Shown in pieces: positions 1 to 12,689 of a stretch of DNA of 64,000 nt; position 1 is the first letter of the stretch, and each line of letters starts with the position of its first letter. Source of the DNA: Allodiplogaster sudhausi (Eukaryota; Nematoda; Chromadorea; Rhabditida; Diplogasteridae); contig CALZFC010000267.1 in NCBI GenBank assembly GCA_945643635.1, positions 1,259,001-1,323,000 of the forward strand, read 5' to 3'. Below the pieces are notes generated by a model. That model saw nothing but the letters and a program-made list of their open reading frames with translations. It was not told the origin of the DNA and ran no database searches. Position numbers and translations under genes: made by a program.

Positions 1-2456
1 TTCGTCGACGTTCTTTGCAAGAAAGGTAGAGAACGCGGCAGCAAGTGGGCCAACGATGAATATCGAAGGCAATACTGCCGGAAAAGGGATAAACATCAAT
101 TTCGAAAAGGATTGATGAAAATGAATTGGGGAGGATAAGTACTGATAATACTGCATGGTTGCTGTTCGTGAGATATCATTATCCGAAAAATTTAAAGGCT
201 CGTGCCGCCTAGATACGCGCAATAAAAATTCAATTTATTCAGCTATTAAAATCTCAGCAACCATGCATTACATGGGTGTGGTAGGGAGTTTGGGCCCGGC
301 ATGCAAGGAGAACAAGAGTAAAGGGTATTCGGACTTCAAAAATGGGTGGTTTATTTCTGAGATGCTCAAAATGTGAATGGTTCCTTGAAATATACTTTAC
401 CTCTATATCTCTGGATTAATCTGGAAAAGAATGCCGAGTCTTTCGTTTTAAATCTTGCATGTATGTATGATCACCTGAAAGACAAGTGACGTCATCATTC
501 GCATGTGATAGCTGCGTGTACGCGCGCTGAGATGCGATGAAGTGCTTGCGGAGCGAAGGATGTGGAAGGTGTGCACGGTGAAGAAGATGAGCAGCAGCCA
601 GAGAATCGCCGACACTGTCGCTACGACTTCTGTTTACATGTGTATTGAATATGTTTTATTGATTGATGTTTTCTTAAAATCACCTGCAATAAGGATAAAC
701 CTTTCAGCTTCGTAGCAGAAGATCGTCGACAGGCACGGATGAGTCCAGTTCCCAGAGTTCTAAAGGAGCAAAAACGTGATTGCACCTTGCGCGCATAAAG
801 AGTGGCGCGCTATCTTGCTTGGCCAATTATTCAAGCGAAGAGGACACCAGCCGCGCCTTTAATCTGTCTAAAGTTTGAAACATATTCAAAACAATCTTGT
901 TTGAAACATGTTCGAAATAAAAGAATTGGCAGTGCTCCAGCCTATCTTAATACACATGGCTTCCGAACATGTATCCTGCTTGTGATCACTTTGTCGCTTG
1001 TGTGCACTTCCTGTTTCGAACTTGTGAAGTGGTCACTTGGTCAGAACAAGCACGAAAATGTAGAGACAACGCAAAGATGGAGACGCAGGTTGTGGCGAGC
1101 AAAAGCTGCTCCGGTGTGCTTTTGCTCGTCACCAACGAAATAGCACAGGGCAGAGAAAAAAGATGTTGCCACTCGCTGCCTGCCTTCCCCCTCTGCCCTC
1201 CTCCCTCCGCCTAGCCGAAGTGCCTGCTCCGCTGTCGATAAATCCGTCTAGTGTCGGTTGCACTCATGGATCAAGGCTACTAGGCAAACTAATAACTCAA
1301 AGATGCTGCTCTATGAGGATGCAGGTTGCTGGGCGTTGAAGCGAGGGCGCTACAAGCTTTAGCTATCTTGTTTTTTGATCAATCCGCTGCTATGCACGTC
1401 GAGATTCTCAATTTCAACATAAGAGTATATGATATTGTCCAAGGAAGCACAATATGAGCCTGATTTGGCCTTCGCACAGTGGGAAGCACCAAAATTTGCA
1501 CAAACTGTTTTTTAAAACACCATATTAAACACAATAATATTCACTCTAAAAATGTCTCATTAGAAATCTGTGGCGTTTAATGAATTTAGAAGGCAACGGT
1601 CTATTAAAAGAGGGCGACGGACTGAGGCGAACTATTTTCTAGAAAGCTAAAATCCGAAAATATATGTTAAAAGGTTTCTCGTTCATTGTAAGGTAGGAGA
1701 AAATATGTTGGTTTCCGATAAGGCAAAGACTGTGTGCTGCTCAATCTGGACCGTTCCCAAGTAGCAGTGTGGTCTCGTGGGTAACGTGACTGCGTTGCAG
1801 TTTGGAAGTCTAGGGTTCGAATCCCCGTGCTAACAAAACATTTGCAGAGGTTTGTTAGAATGTGATGAGCTCTGAATGTTACCAGCTTGTTCTCAGTCTG
1901 TGACAACAACACCAATGTTGCGAACAAGCGTTCCGAACATGTTACAAACTTTGGACAGATTAAACGCGCAGCAGCTTCAATCATCAGCTATTGTCATAAC
2001 CTTAAGTTAATCTATTTTTGTCATCTGAATATATGGAAATTAGTTGACTTTGCCACTTGCGCGTGCTAATTCCACGCAGCGGGCTCTTAACGGAGATAAA
2101 GTACGGAATACTTTCAGCACAAGACGGCTATGTCCATAATTAGAGCGCTCTCCTTCCGTAGTGCTATCTGTCAACCTTATTCGTAGTGAAATCCATAGTT
2201 TTCTACGAAAGTCCGAAGAAAACCTGCATGTACATATGTATGTGTGTATATTCAGGAATGACCCACATCCAAGGAAAGCATTTCTGCCGCGTTACCCACA
2301 ATAACGTTCGAACGATAATTTCCGAATCGTGATATTTCTTCATCAATTATCTACTGAATAACGATTTGACGGATATTCCGTAGAGTTAACGGACTTGTAT
2401 GCTTATAGAGAGAGAGCCCATAAACTTAACGGATTCTTTTTTATGTGCACACAGCA
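1..2456. other. Gene-poor stretch
   Basis: I see no convincing exon here. The longer open frames have no recognisable motif and no matching splice partners. Short (ACAT)n-type palindromic runs occur near 2228-2250. The only structured feature is the tRNA-like element near 1761. Confidence 0.5.
1761..1835 (+). repeat. tRNA-like element (tRNA pseudogene or SINE head)
   Basis: A good RNA polymerase III B box (GGTTCGAATCC, about 1814-1824) follows an A-box-like TGGTCTCGTGGGTA. The two ends can pair partly (GTAGCA near the start, TGCTA at the end), but the acceptor stem has mismatches and the anticodon arm does not fold canonically. It is more likely a decayed tRNA or tRNA-derived SINE than a working tRNA. 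Confidence 0.4.
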
Positions 2457-2525
2457 TTATTTCAATGTGGTCGTCCTCATTTCGATAAATAAAATTATCT
2501 TAAAATTATCCTGAAGAATATAGAC

Positions 2526-3588
2526 TTTATAAGGTAATGAAACTACGTTTTGCAGGAGCTGAAGCGATTCTTCATGTGACATTCGACCGAAGACGAAGAG
2601 ACCGCCAACCGATGGGCCTACCGCATACAAAAAGAAGACGATGGCGACAAATACTTTATTCGACAGTTTCAAAAGCGCACCAGGCATCTGGACGGCCTAG
2701 GAAAAATCAAATAATGCATGTATGAATAAGAGTCACAATGATCAACTTTTTTTGGCCCGTTTAATATTACATAAGAAAGACTTTCCATATTGTTTACCTG
2801 CAGCAGAGGAGGTTAAAAAATGGATTGGAAATATATAAAAAAAAATTGTCTCCGCTCACCTGATGGCGATAAATGATGCAACAGCCAAAGCCAACTACCG
2901 TCCATATAGAGCTAATGACAAAGGCACCCTTAAATATTTTTTTTCGATGAATTGGTGAAAAAGGCCAAGTCAATTATTACATCTTTTGTACGATGACCTT
3001 TTGCATTATATGTATAAGTATAAAATATTAATTTCAGATTCCGCAAGTGAAAAAGCTTCGAAAATCATGGATCCCTCGACTAATGCATTGAATAAACCGG
3101 ATAAAATTTTAGCCTTTTTTTCTAATTTCTAAAGATTTCACAATTAATATTTAAGGAAAGCGCCATCACGAACAAGGTCGATGTGTGGATGAATTGTAAT
3201 CGCTTGGGGCAAGAGTGGAGATTCGCCTGCGCATACGCACGCCAGAGGAGGTAGGCAGACGGCGTTCACGAAGAAGGTGTAGACCATAACGCCTGCGATA
3301 TTTGTCGCCTGAGAATGACACAAGACAAAAAACGGATAAAGTGAAGCTATGCTTTTATTCTTCAATAAAAAAACGCAGGCCAGAGGTGGCTAATTCACGG
3401 CCCTGTCTGTATATTGCCTATTTTGTTGTGATTCTCAGTCAAACCATTTGAATCAGAAGGCAGATGCGATATTTCTCTGCTGCGTTCCCGCTGTGCCTGA
3501 GGATGGCGAAGACTGCGAACGCATCGAATGGAATGACGACGCAGCCCAAGACGAGGCGTACGAGAGCAAGCGACGAATATGCAGACAT
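2526..3588 (-). pseudogene. Serpentine chemoreceptor, Sri/Srh-like, N-terminal half only
   Basis: Four minus-strand exons join in phase: 3588-3445, 3308 to about 3174, 2928-2860 and 2696 to about 2526. They encode hydrophobic helices in the order expected for the first four membrane segments of a nematode Srh/Sri receptor. The segments are a helix starting LRLVLGCVVIPFDAF, the loop HSGNAAEKYRICLLIQM, a second helix with VCLPPLACVCAGES, then SSIWTVVGFGCCIIYRHQ and a fourth helix. The RHQ at a helix end is typical of these families. I cannot find exons for helices 5-7 farther downstream on the minus strand. The second exon needs a weak GT donor (GTTCGT) to avoid running into a stop. I judge it a truncated gene or pseudogene; the exact Sri versus Srh assignment is uncertain. 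Confidence 0.5.
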
Positions 3589-3599
3589 GTCCGGAGGAC

Positions 3600-5460
3600 T
3601 TACCCGGTAAGAAGAACGGATTGCCTTCGTCCATGCCGTTGGAGCAAGAAACATCGTAGTCTTGCTTCTGTATTCAGCAATCTCTCGTTCTCCGACCCAT
3701 CGCGAGTTGTTATCGTATTCTGCTGAGGCGCTCGATGTTAGACAACATTTAAAGAAGCTAAAAAATCAGTCTTGAATTCGGGCCTTTTTGCCTTTCCAAA
3801 TGGCGAAAAAGTATGTGTTTTAGAGAGGAGCGACTACAAGTTTCAAGAAAAAAATTACGGCTGAGTTTCGTGCACCTTCGAAAAGTAAAAAAATTACTTA
3901 TATTGATATGCACAAATATGGCGGATTATGTCCTATGTACACAAATGAATGAAATAGGCTTATTAAAAGTTGCGAATGGTTGTAGATGCAGTCTGTTTTC
4001 ATTTACACGCATAACAGACGGCTACTAATATCTGTCGAGTTTCTAGTATCTTTTGGCTTGCCGTTTCTGCAAACCTTCGATAGCAGAATATTAGAGGAGG
4101 AGAATGGTGATTTCTAAAGTGTGTACTCGGAATTATTAATCAAATGGGGCGGCTACGACAATGTTCTATTTCAAGAGATTGAACATTTCATTATGGCTCA
4201 CCAATTGCATGAGAACCAAATCGTACAAGACAAATGATTGTAACAATTACATGCCTAGTAGCCTTAATTCCAGACTCTTTTAAGACTTAATGAGGTGACA
4301 TGATTCCTCCTCATAGACGAAATGTAGCGATAGAGTGAAATAAGTGCTCAATTCTACGAAACGTAAAGTATAAAGCAAAGAAATGTGCTCTTACGCGAAT
4401 AGATTAGACAAAAATCTCATTACGACATTTTCTCTTCAATCAATGAGGCAATTTCTTGCCTAATATAATGAAATTCCAGGCCGATTTTATGATTTCTATG
4501 TCGCGGACTGTTGAGATGTTCCAGTGAATTATAGACAAAAACACAGAAGTACGGACAAAGAAGAAATTAAACTTTTAGAATGTGAGTTTGGCTGCCTGTC
4601 GCTTCAGCAAACAAAATTTTCGCGTTTGCAAATTCTGTGCGGACACAAAAACAAAACAGTCAGTGTATTTTATTGTGCGTTTTTCTAATATTTAAAGGAG
4701 TCAATACGAGGCTACAGCTCTCCATACTATGCGAATATGAGAGCAAAATGAAGTGAGCGGCAAAGTTGAAATGTCATCAGGCTTTTCATTTACATGGCTA
4801 TAATTGCGAAGACAAGCCTAGAATACCAGCTGCATAATGACGAATGTTCTTTTTTTGTGCATCACCTGCTCAAAAAAGAATAGGTAATGAAGCTGGTAGG
4901 CAACTTAATCTCATCTAGTTTGCCTTACATTTATTCGAACTTTCCACGCAACCCGTGTCTCTCCACTTTTCTACATTTCGGAGAGCCATTTTAGGAGCAA
5001 TTAGACTGGGAAATGCACAAATTTAATATGTCCGGGCTGCGTCAAACTGCGAAAAACACGTTTTCATATTTGCAGTGACGATCCTTAGCGTCAGTACTAT
5101 TGTGTCTTTCCTAGAACATGTATTTTACCTAAACATGCAACCGGCCAATTTCTGTCGCCCTGCAATTAAAAAAAAAGGTAGACATATTTGAATACACTGA
5201 GTATGTATCTTGAGAGGGCGACAACACTATAGTGGTCGCTTTTGTAGAGGCCCATGAGAATGCTCGGCGACCTGATTTTTGGTCCAACGATTTTTGGTTC
5301 AATGGTCTTTCGACAAATGATGATTTGACCAAAAATCCTGGCTTCGATGGATGTCCTCATGTCTTATTGGCAGATCATAGAGCTCAATTTTTGCTGGAGA
5401 GCTATCATAAGAATTCCTTGTCTCCTGTGTATGCTGACTCCTACTGTTTCTACTAAATGT
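3600..5460. other. No gene seen
   Basis: AT-rich sequence with no exon set I can support. Open frames are short, lack motifs and do not join through consensus splice sites. Confidence 0.4.
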
Positions 5461-5462
5461 AA

Positions 5463-5646
5463 ATGATCTTCCTGGGTGTCTTCCACATCGGTGTATTCTA
5501 TACACTCTCTCCTGACCATGCCAAAAGATTTGCAATTTCCGACAAGCTTCTCCTCCAGCGCGCTCTCGACTGCGTGGCCGACTGGTCAACACTCCTGGGA
5601 CTTCAGATAAATCTGATGAATATTTTATTCATGCCTGGTGTGAGCA
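5463..5646 (+). pseudogene. LINE reverse-transcriptase fragment
   Basis: The plus-strand frame carries a run resembling the end of the palm domain of non-LTR retrotransposon reverse transcriptases: a LLLQRALDCVADW block followed by a GLQIN block. This corresponds to the 'LQ-DL--L--WS---GL--N' pattern after the YADD box in jockey/CR1-type elements. The catalytic YxDD itself is not preserved upstream and the frame degenerates after about 5646. It is a short, dead remnant, possibly of the same element family as the tail at 11120. Confidence 0.45.
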
Positions 5647-6296
5647 GGTTGGCTCTGCGGACGCAGCCATACAATAGTGGAAAGAAAACACACGATAGAA
5701 TTTTATGCAGAGTGAATTGTCGAATGGACGGATGCTCAAGAACGTTCCTCTCGTTCTCTGCCCGCTCCGCACTCTCGTTGTCTTCTCTTTATTCCTCCAT
5801 GTCGTGGTCCGCCACCTGCTTCTTCTTGCCAGTCTTACTCCTCGTCTTCGACTTGGCCCCGAGCTTCCTGCCAGTTTCCTGAAGATTTGAGCAGTCAAAT
5901 GAAGGCCAATTACGAACCTTCACCAGTTATTGCACACTCTTAGAGCTTAGCAAGATTTTAAGATTTCCACGAAATATCTTTATTTGATTCAAAAATTATT
6001 TCATTACATAGAGTGCAGATGAAGTTGATTGGGAAGAATTCGCAGCGGACGTAGTGGGCGTGGATGTAACAATCAGTACAAAGCAAGTCGGGTCTACGCA
6101 AAAAAAATGTCTCCATTGGAATAACGAAATCACATTTTTTTCTAAGTTATTCCATTGAAATGAATATTGATATTCAACGAATTTTTTCTCTATGGGTAAA
6201 TACTCTTTTCGTCTGCGAAATATTCACTCTCTGAAAGTGTCTATGCACCAGAAACTGTAATCTATGCTGGCGCTAGCCAATCTCCCTTTTGCTAGT

Positions 6297-6372
6297 GGTA
6301 CTCGTGTTTTGGGAATAGAGGCTAATTACAATTCCCACGCTAAGTGAGGCTAATTGCAAAAAAGTGAAGGCT
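6297..6372. repeat. Left member of inverted repeat around the 6.5-8.4 kb gene
   Basis: The segment containing GGAATAGAGGCTAATTAC and then GGCTAATTGCAAAAAAGTGA matches, in reverse complement, one continuous stretch at about 8776-8818. This left copy carries an internal duplication of the GGCTAATT motif. The pair faces inward around the nine-exon gene. I see no clear target-site duplication outside it. Confidence 0.5.
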
Positions 6373-6568
6373 CCGTTAGCTTCAAAATTTTAAAACGATT
6401 TTGGTGCGGCGTGTGGTGTAAGTAGTGTGCACTCGGTCGGTCAGGTTTCAAGAAATGGGGAAAGAGTGGCGTCTCTGGATTGAAATCACTTGCGTTGCCT
6501 TTCTTTTTTTGTTCTGAAGTTTATAACTTGTGTTTCTTTGCTATTTATTTCATAAAACTGTTTTAGAT

Positions 6569-8413
6569 ATGAGTGCAAGCAACCGCAAGCGGAACAGAGA
6601 GATGTTATGCGTCCGCGACTACGAAGAACTTGGTGATCGGGCCCTAGGAAGTTCTTCCAACGTGGATTCGTTGCTTGAAGACGAAGTAGACGTCGTTGCA
6701 GCGAGTCCAACTAATTCAGAGCAAGAAGACGTTTTATGGGACAACGCATCGGAGGAGTCGTCGTCAGAAACAGGTTTTTTCTTGTTGTTTTTTTTCCTTT
6801 TGCTGCGAATGTTTTCTTTCGCTAATATTTCATTCATGCATAACCATGCACTAGTTTCTTTTTTTAAATAATGTTTTATTTAGTTAAGTTGAGTACTATG
6901 TGTAAATGATATTCAGATGAGAACTCTTTTAACATCTGTTTTTCTCAGGTGAGCAATTCGACGGCGGTGGTGGATTGAGTGCTCTACCCTGCGAAGTTCG
7001 CTGTTGGCTCCACTTCTTGATTGCAGGCTGCTACAGTCGGGCCAGTAAGTGTTTCAATTGATGTTTTATTGTTGTTGGGTTTCTGCTTCCAGTAGTTAAT
7101 ACCATTAGTGTGCATCGTTTAGGCCTCGATGAATACTTTGTCGCGCACCCAACACCTTATGAAGCAGTTATGCGACAGCGCGTAGCTTATCGATTGGCCA
7201 CGTGCTTTCGCTGCGCCCACGACGCAGAAAGGTACAGAACCTGATTATAATTTGGAAAAAAATTGAAGTTTTGTGGGAACTTTTTTTTTATAACTTTTAT
7301 TCTAGATGTGCTTGTCCTGAAGGGCCAAGCATGTCTACAGTTTACTTGGCAAATGTGGCCGCGGCAGTGTATCGTATACTGGACATGCATTGTGAGCACA
7401 TTAGAGATGTTCACAATTCAATGTCATCGAGGAGTTTAATTGCTTCCCCGCTGTCCTGGCCCTATCTCTCTCACAGGCTACAGTCAGAACCAAGTACTCT
7501 TCCCCTCAGCTTTGTAAGTAGCTGGGATGGCGTTAAGCTTAAGGGGCATTCGAGGTTAGAAATTATGAATGAATGGAGCGCTTCTGACATTTGCATGCCG
7601 AATCGTGTGCGGGAGATCTGCAACGGGCTCTCCACTGCCGTTCGCACGCACTGCCCGTACCTGCTGAGCGGAATCAAGTGGCATGTCAGTCTCAACTTTT
7701 TCTTTCTTTTTATCACCAAAATAGGTGCTATGCTTCCATTTGGCGGACCTTGTGGATCAGCTGGGAAGCCAGTACCCGTACTCTCTCCGGCATAAACATT
7801 TCTTCGTCTGCTTCTCATGCGTTCAAATCAATCGAAGGAGGCTAGCTTTAAAAATCCTATAAAAACAATTCGCGAGTCTCTTATCCTAGGCCGCGGAAAC
7901 GCACTCGACGTTCTCAGCCGCATTTCGACAATGCCTGGAACCCATTGATCAGGTTTCTTTTGCTTAGTTAAGCTCCATGTTTCACCATAATAATGAATTT
8001 ACTTGCTGATATTCTCACTTAGATCGTCTCTGCTAACATCCGTCACAAGTACAGTGCAGCTGACGAGCCTCAGAAGGGTCTTCTTGCAATCCAAATCGAC
8101 GCCAGCAATCGGTTCGTAATTATTCTTCACGTATTTTCTCGTTGAATATAGCTGATTCATTGGATTCTGGAATTGGAACTGTACTCCAACAACTCTCTTT
8201 CAGAAGTCTTCCTCGAAATGCTGAAGACTCCCGAAGGTACAAACATGGAAGAACTGGAAGAAGCCGTTTGTGGACTCTGGGGACACTACTGGACTTATGC
8301 TTGGTATGCTTATAAGCCTTTACTTCACTCATATTAAACAAACATGACACGTACTCATAGCAGTTTTTAGTACAAGAGCTCGCTCGGAACAGAAAGCGGT
8401 TGGCGAGGAATAA
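6569..8413 (+). CDS. Unrecognised nine-exon gene, 411 residues
   Basis: Nine exons join in consistent phase: 6569-6773, 6949-7044, 7123-7231, 7306-7684, 7725-7820, 7890-7952, 8023-8115, 8152-8303 and 8371-8413. The N-terminal 70 residues are acidic and Ser-rich (EDVLWDNASEESSSETG), probably disordered. The rest looks globular and helical, with Cys/His pairs (CFRCAHDAERCACPE) that might bind metal but fit no pattern I know. There is no signal peptide or membrane helix, so I expect a cytosolic or nuclear protein. The start was chosen because the ATG lies two bases behind a TTTTAG acceptor, which suits a trans-spliced leader or a 5' UTR intron. The donor after exon 5 (GTTCAA) is weak and is the least certain join. 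I do not recognise the family and assign no function. The gene lies between inverted repeats at 6297-6372 and 8776-8818. Confidence 0.6.
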
Positions 8414-9029
8414 CTCATTCGTGACATTTAAAACTAGATCATCAATCGCTAGTTTTTTCTAAGCTCTATGTTGAATGGAAGTTGAATACTGTTGTTGATG
8501 GGAAGTCGTCCTTGTTGTCCTTGTTAAAGATCGTTGTTATTGCTGTCCTTGTTATACTACCTCGTATTTTGCTATGTGCAATGTTTACAACACTAATTTC
8601 AGTCAGTATAAAGTTTATTCGACCTTTGGAGTAAAACAAAGTACCAGGTAATTAGCCTGGGAAGTCAGGCTAATTATGCTGAAACTCTAGCTAATTACAT
8701 TAGAACTCGAGATAATTACATTTTGACTCGAGCTAATTTAGTCCCGAAAAGCCTGAGTTGAAAGGTAACTATCATTCACTTTTTTGTAATTAGCCTCTAT
8801 TTCCAAAACCCGAGTAACGATTTCACAATAAACTCGAAAAATCCGAAAATGAAATTTTCTAACGTTATAAGTTCAAGCAAGAATAAAGTATGACTTTTAT
8901 TTGCAATATTAACCAAATATGAAGAAGCAAGGCAGACAATAGAGGACATTTAAGATTCGAAAGTACGAATAATGTTGATCTAAGCTTTCCCAGTTATTTA
9001 TCTTCATTCCGTTCGTGTTACAAGCTGCG
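8414..9029. repeat. Intergenic stretch with GCTAATTA repeat cluster and right inverted-repeat member
   Basis: From about 8649 to 8760 the motif [G/A]CTAATTA recurs five times, several copies preceded by CTCGAG. At about 8776-8818 lies the inverted partner of 6297-6372. No coding sequence is seen. Confidence 0.45.
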
Positions 9030-10359
9030 ATGAGTTCGACTCCCTGGCTTCTCCTTCTTTTCGTCGCGGTTCCTGTTCTGTTCCATTCCCTTTAAACCTT
9101 TTCATTTAGCTCTCTTTGTCCAGCCTTTTATAATATTTGTTTCGCATAAAATCAATTCTTCACCAAAGAAAAAACACGATTAAATATTAATGAAATAATA
9201 TACGAAAAGTCCTGAAATGCGCGACAAATTTTTAAAGGTTAACACTGATAGAATAAAATAATAATATAATTATTTTAATATAGTTTTATTTTCAGGATCT
9301 TGTGTCACTTCTATTTGCAGGCAACGACTTCAACCCCTCCTCTAAACTGCTCAGACACGACGAAGGAGAAAGATCTTGCTGTATGCGAACCGGGCCAAGT
9401 GACCTGCGCCTTCAACTTTTCCCTCACCTTTGAATCCGATCCAAAGGGCAGCTTATACGGCCTGAATGTGCTCGGATGCTCTAAACGGACCGCTGGAATA
9501 GTTCTGACAACCACCAACGACCCGTCATCGCATGCGTACGTTGAGGAGCTCTAGGAGCAGCAAAAACAAATGATTGCAGAGAGTGAAATAAAACAGACCA
9601 CAAGGGTTACTCGAAAGTCAATCTTACTAGATAAACATGTACTATTTGCTTCTTTATTTAAAAAAAAACCCTGTTTTGTGTAAAAAGAGGTTTTTCAAGG
9701 TACACGGAGCCGAGCTTCATTGTCTACTGCAACACTTCGATGTGCAATAAAAATGATGACAGTTTCGGCCAGAGGAACGACATTGCCAAGCGATTCTTGA
9801 GTGGCGAGTATGCAAGAACGACGACACAATCGGTTTGTTCTTTTGACAGTTCCTATTTCAATCAAACGATTATCGTAAAACACTTGATTGTCGTCTTTGA
9901 CAATTGTTTGGAAATTTTCCAGAATTGTGTTAAAAGCATTCTACCCACCAGCTATCTCATACTATACCCACTTGTGTTACTTTCTTTAGCAATAAACATA
10001 ACTGATATTATTATGAAACTCGAGAACAATTCAGCTATCTACGATGACTGGAACCGCAGCAACTCTGCCTTCAGCAGTAGAGCTGAAGAAGTCTGGTTGC
10101 CGACCATTATTTCAATCTGCAAAAATGAATGCAAAATAGTGTGCGCAATTTCAGAAATTGGCAATTCTGAGTCTTCTTTGGCGTCGTCGGATTCACTTTG
10201 TTCGTCTTCTTCGCTGGTGGGCTGTGGCTCATTTCACTGCCTATAAGGGAAATGATTGAGAAGCCGAAGGTGAAAGCTGATATGCATTTGATAATATATT
10301 CTCCTGTAACTCTTTTTTTTCTATTTAAAAGAGAATCAGGCTGTAAGAAGGGTGCATAA
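9030..10359 (+). CDS. Single-pass membrane protein with Cys-rich (Ly6/ET-like) ectodomain, 211 residues
   Basis: Five exons join in phase: 9030-9068, 9321-9535, 9700-9832, 10035-10095 and 10172-10359. The first exon gives a signal peptide (MSSTPWLLLLFVA). The ectodomain has spaced cysteines ending in YCNTSMCN, a Cys-Asn tail resembling the last loop of Ly6/three-finger or nematode ET modules. A Thr/Ser-rich linker then leads to one strong membrane helix (GVVGFTLFVFFAGGLWL) and a short basic tail. The architecture is type I membrane, acting at the cell surface. The last acceptor (CTGAG) is non-typical but restores the helix frame exactly. The disulfide-domain family is inferred from cysteine spacing only; no ligand or pathway can be named. 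Confidence 0.55.
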
Positions 10360-11119
10360 GTAAAGGAAGTAAAAGGAGAGAATTAAAAAATGTAAAAGGG
10401 GAGAATTAAATGAATGGGGAAATTGATACTTTTTTTTAAGTAATCCAGCTCCGTAAATAGAGAAGTAATTGAAACAACAATGAAATATCTTTCCTTTGAA
10501 TTAAGAATACGAGGAACGCGAAGGCCAAGGGGGAAGTGTAACGGAATGTCCCACTCCTCATGCTTCCATTTGCATAGCTAAGTGCTATTGCATTACTATT
10601 CTGTTTCCCAGCCTTCTCCAGTCAGTCTCCTAACCCTGGCTCTTTCTGAGCGGTTGCCTCCTTGTTGGCCTGGTGTTGGCCGGTTCCCGAATATAAAAAA
10701 AAACCCCCGATCCCTCCCCTCGTCTTCTGCAGCGAAAGGCAGTGAATTGAACTATAATTACAGCGTCTTGTTATTACAAATGGAAATGAAAAGAATGTGC
10801 TATCGCAAGAATTATTTGATAGCCAGAACCCAGAAATTGAACATGCATTATAAACATCGAAGTTATTGTTTCACAAAATAGTGTTTTCAGTAAGTCATTT
10901 TTTTTTAAATTACAATTCAGGTGAATGGAGCGTACAATGATAAGAAGTCGAACAAGAACTAAACTTCCCACCCCTGTGATAAAGCTTGCATGAAGGCGAA
11001 TGAAAAAACAAAGAAATTGACAAAAGAGGTGTGACTTGTAATATTCTCTAGATAGATTCAGAAATATGATGTGTGAATTCAGAAATATGATGTGGAAATA
11101 TGATGTGTGAATCTATTGT
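10360..11119. other. No gene seen
   Basis: AT-rich 3' flank of the preceding gene. The repeated phrase AGAAATATGATGTG (about 11060-11105) is a short local duplication. Nothing coding is supported. Confidence 0.4.
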
Positions 11120-11248
11120 ATGAACTTTTTCGCTAATAGGATTGTCGACAATTGGAATAGACTACCTGACAAACTTTTTGATCAGTCCTTACCGTCTGCT
11201 CGCCTTCTCATTAAGAATCATGCCCTCTCTCGTAGAACCCTTGGTTAG
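11120..11248 (+). pseudogene. LINE ORF2 C-terminal tail
   Basis: A 42-residue frame reads FFANRIVDNWNRLPDKL and ends LIKNHALSRRTLG followed by a stop. The phrase 'FF--R---WN-LP' near the end of the polyprotein is a hallmark of jockey/CR1/Rex-type non-LTR retrotransposons in many animals. No upstream reverse transcriptase is attached, so this is a 5'-truncated insertion, the usual fate of LINE copies. An AT-rich 3' flank follows. Confidence 0.55.
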
Positions 11249-11249
11249 T

Positions 11250-12430
11250 TTCCACTTAGTATACCAAACCAATTTACTGAATTAGCATTTGGTGCCATTT
11301 GCACCACATTGGCCGCCTCTTATATTATCTGATTGCGCATTCCACTCTGTTAAATGTCATTCTCATGTCTATTAATATTTTGTAAACAATACAGATAAAC
11401 AAATATATATAAATGTTTCGAGGAAAGGAGAACTGGGGGAGAGAACGAGGAGTCTATTTATATATAAGGGGGCCGTGGAACATTGAAATGTTCTCCATTT
11501 GGTTGGATAATTTCCTCCGACGCTTTGTCCTTCATAAACTGCAATGGAGCCATCAAGTGTAGAAATGAATTCGGCTATTTTATACACTCCGGCTATGTTC
11601 TGGGGTCGACCACGGGGGTCGGGGTCGGATGTTTTCGCACACAAGAAAAAAACCCATTACGACCAGCAGTACCGGTAATGGTTTTATGTGTTGTGGTAGG
11701 CCGTGAGAGTATAAACAGTCAAAATGAGGAACATAAAACTAGTCCTTCAGGTCCATTGCTCAATAGCTATTAAATTCCGTCTTCACTGATCAAAAACCAT
11801 TAAATTCAGTACGACACCATTTGCACCTGCCGCAAGTGTTTTTTTTCCGAACAAGTGCTTTAGCCCCGCCCGTTCTCCCTCACAACCAGCCCAGTCATTT
11901 CGCCAAGCCAATCAATCCGCCGCACATCTTTTCATTCTGAATCCAGGAAAGAAAAAAAAAACTAACAACGATTCCATATTATGCGGAATCATCTGCTGCA
12001 GTAATTCACAGCACCAAACCCTTCAATTGTGGCTTCAACTCGACAGTGGGTGAGACGGAGTGTTCGGGAAAGATGAACTCGACAGCGGAGAGGTCGATGA
12101 CTGGTCGACCTAGGATGATGGACTTGTTCATGAACATACTTCTTCGCCATTGTACGATATGAGTCATTAAAGGCTGACCTCGGTGAGTCGTGCATAGAAA
12201 GAAGGCGAGAAGCAGAAGAGAAGGCAGGAGATTGAGAGGAGCTTGATGCCATGAGAAGACATCGAAAGGCAGAGCGGGCACTCGAGGCAACCACTTAGGA
12301 CGGGCGCAGCTTAGAAGAATGAATTGCACTCTCACAGAGTCGAGCAATCATTTAAAGTATATCCTTATTTTGTAAATGCACTTTATTTCATAGATGTACA
12401 TATGTACATATGCACTCTACCGGAAAAGTT
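11250..12430. other. No supported gene
   Basis: An open minus-strand frame at 12006-12347 includes a hydrophobic patch (NLLPSLLLLAFFLC) but has no splice partners or motif I can support. Otherwise AT-rich with an A8 tract near 11950. Confidence 0.35.
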
Positions 12431-12439
12431 TAGCATCTG

Positions 12440-12560
12440 AGAAGTACGACATCGCTTAAGGTGGTGGAGAGAAGAGAGATTATAAAAGGATCTACTTGAA
12501 AGAGATGGGAATGCGGATGATAGCGACGACCGAAAACCTCCAGGCCGCGTAACGGCAAGG
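12440..12560 (-). pseudogene. Decayed LIM-gene exon relic
   Basis: The phrase GATGATAGCGACGACCGAAAACC at 12515-12537 matches, with few changes, the fourth coding exon of the LIM genes at 23817-23719 and 52033-51935. Frames are broken around it. It shows that the LIM family has also been copied into this part of the window. Confidence 0.4.
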
Positions 12561-12689
12561 AGGTCAATGTAGAAATTACTCAAATTCCAATGAATTTCAA
12601 AATTATTTTTAATGTAATCAGAGAAGAAAACTTTCAGGATTTCATATATATATCTTACTAACTTACGATCGTCGACCAGTACTAGGACT

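Noticed and set aside
5232..5456. Plus-strand frame with NDFWFNGL-type residues
   Set aside because: Arises from the short internal repeat GATTTTTGGTCCAACGATTT; no other support.
12006..12347. Minus-strand protein with a hydrophobic segment (PSLLLLAFFLC)
   Set aside because: No splice partners, no conserved motif, and overlapping frames look equally good.
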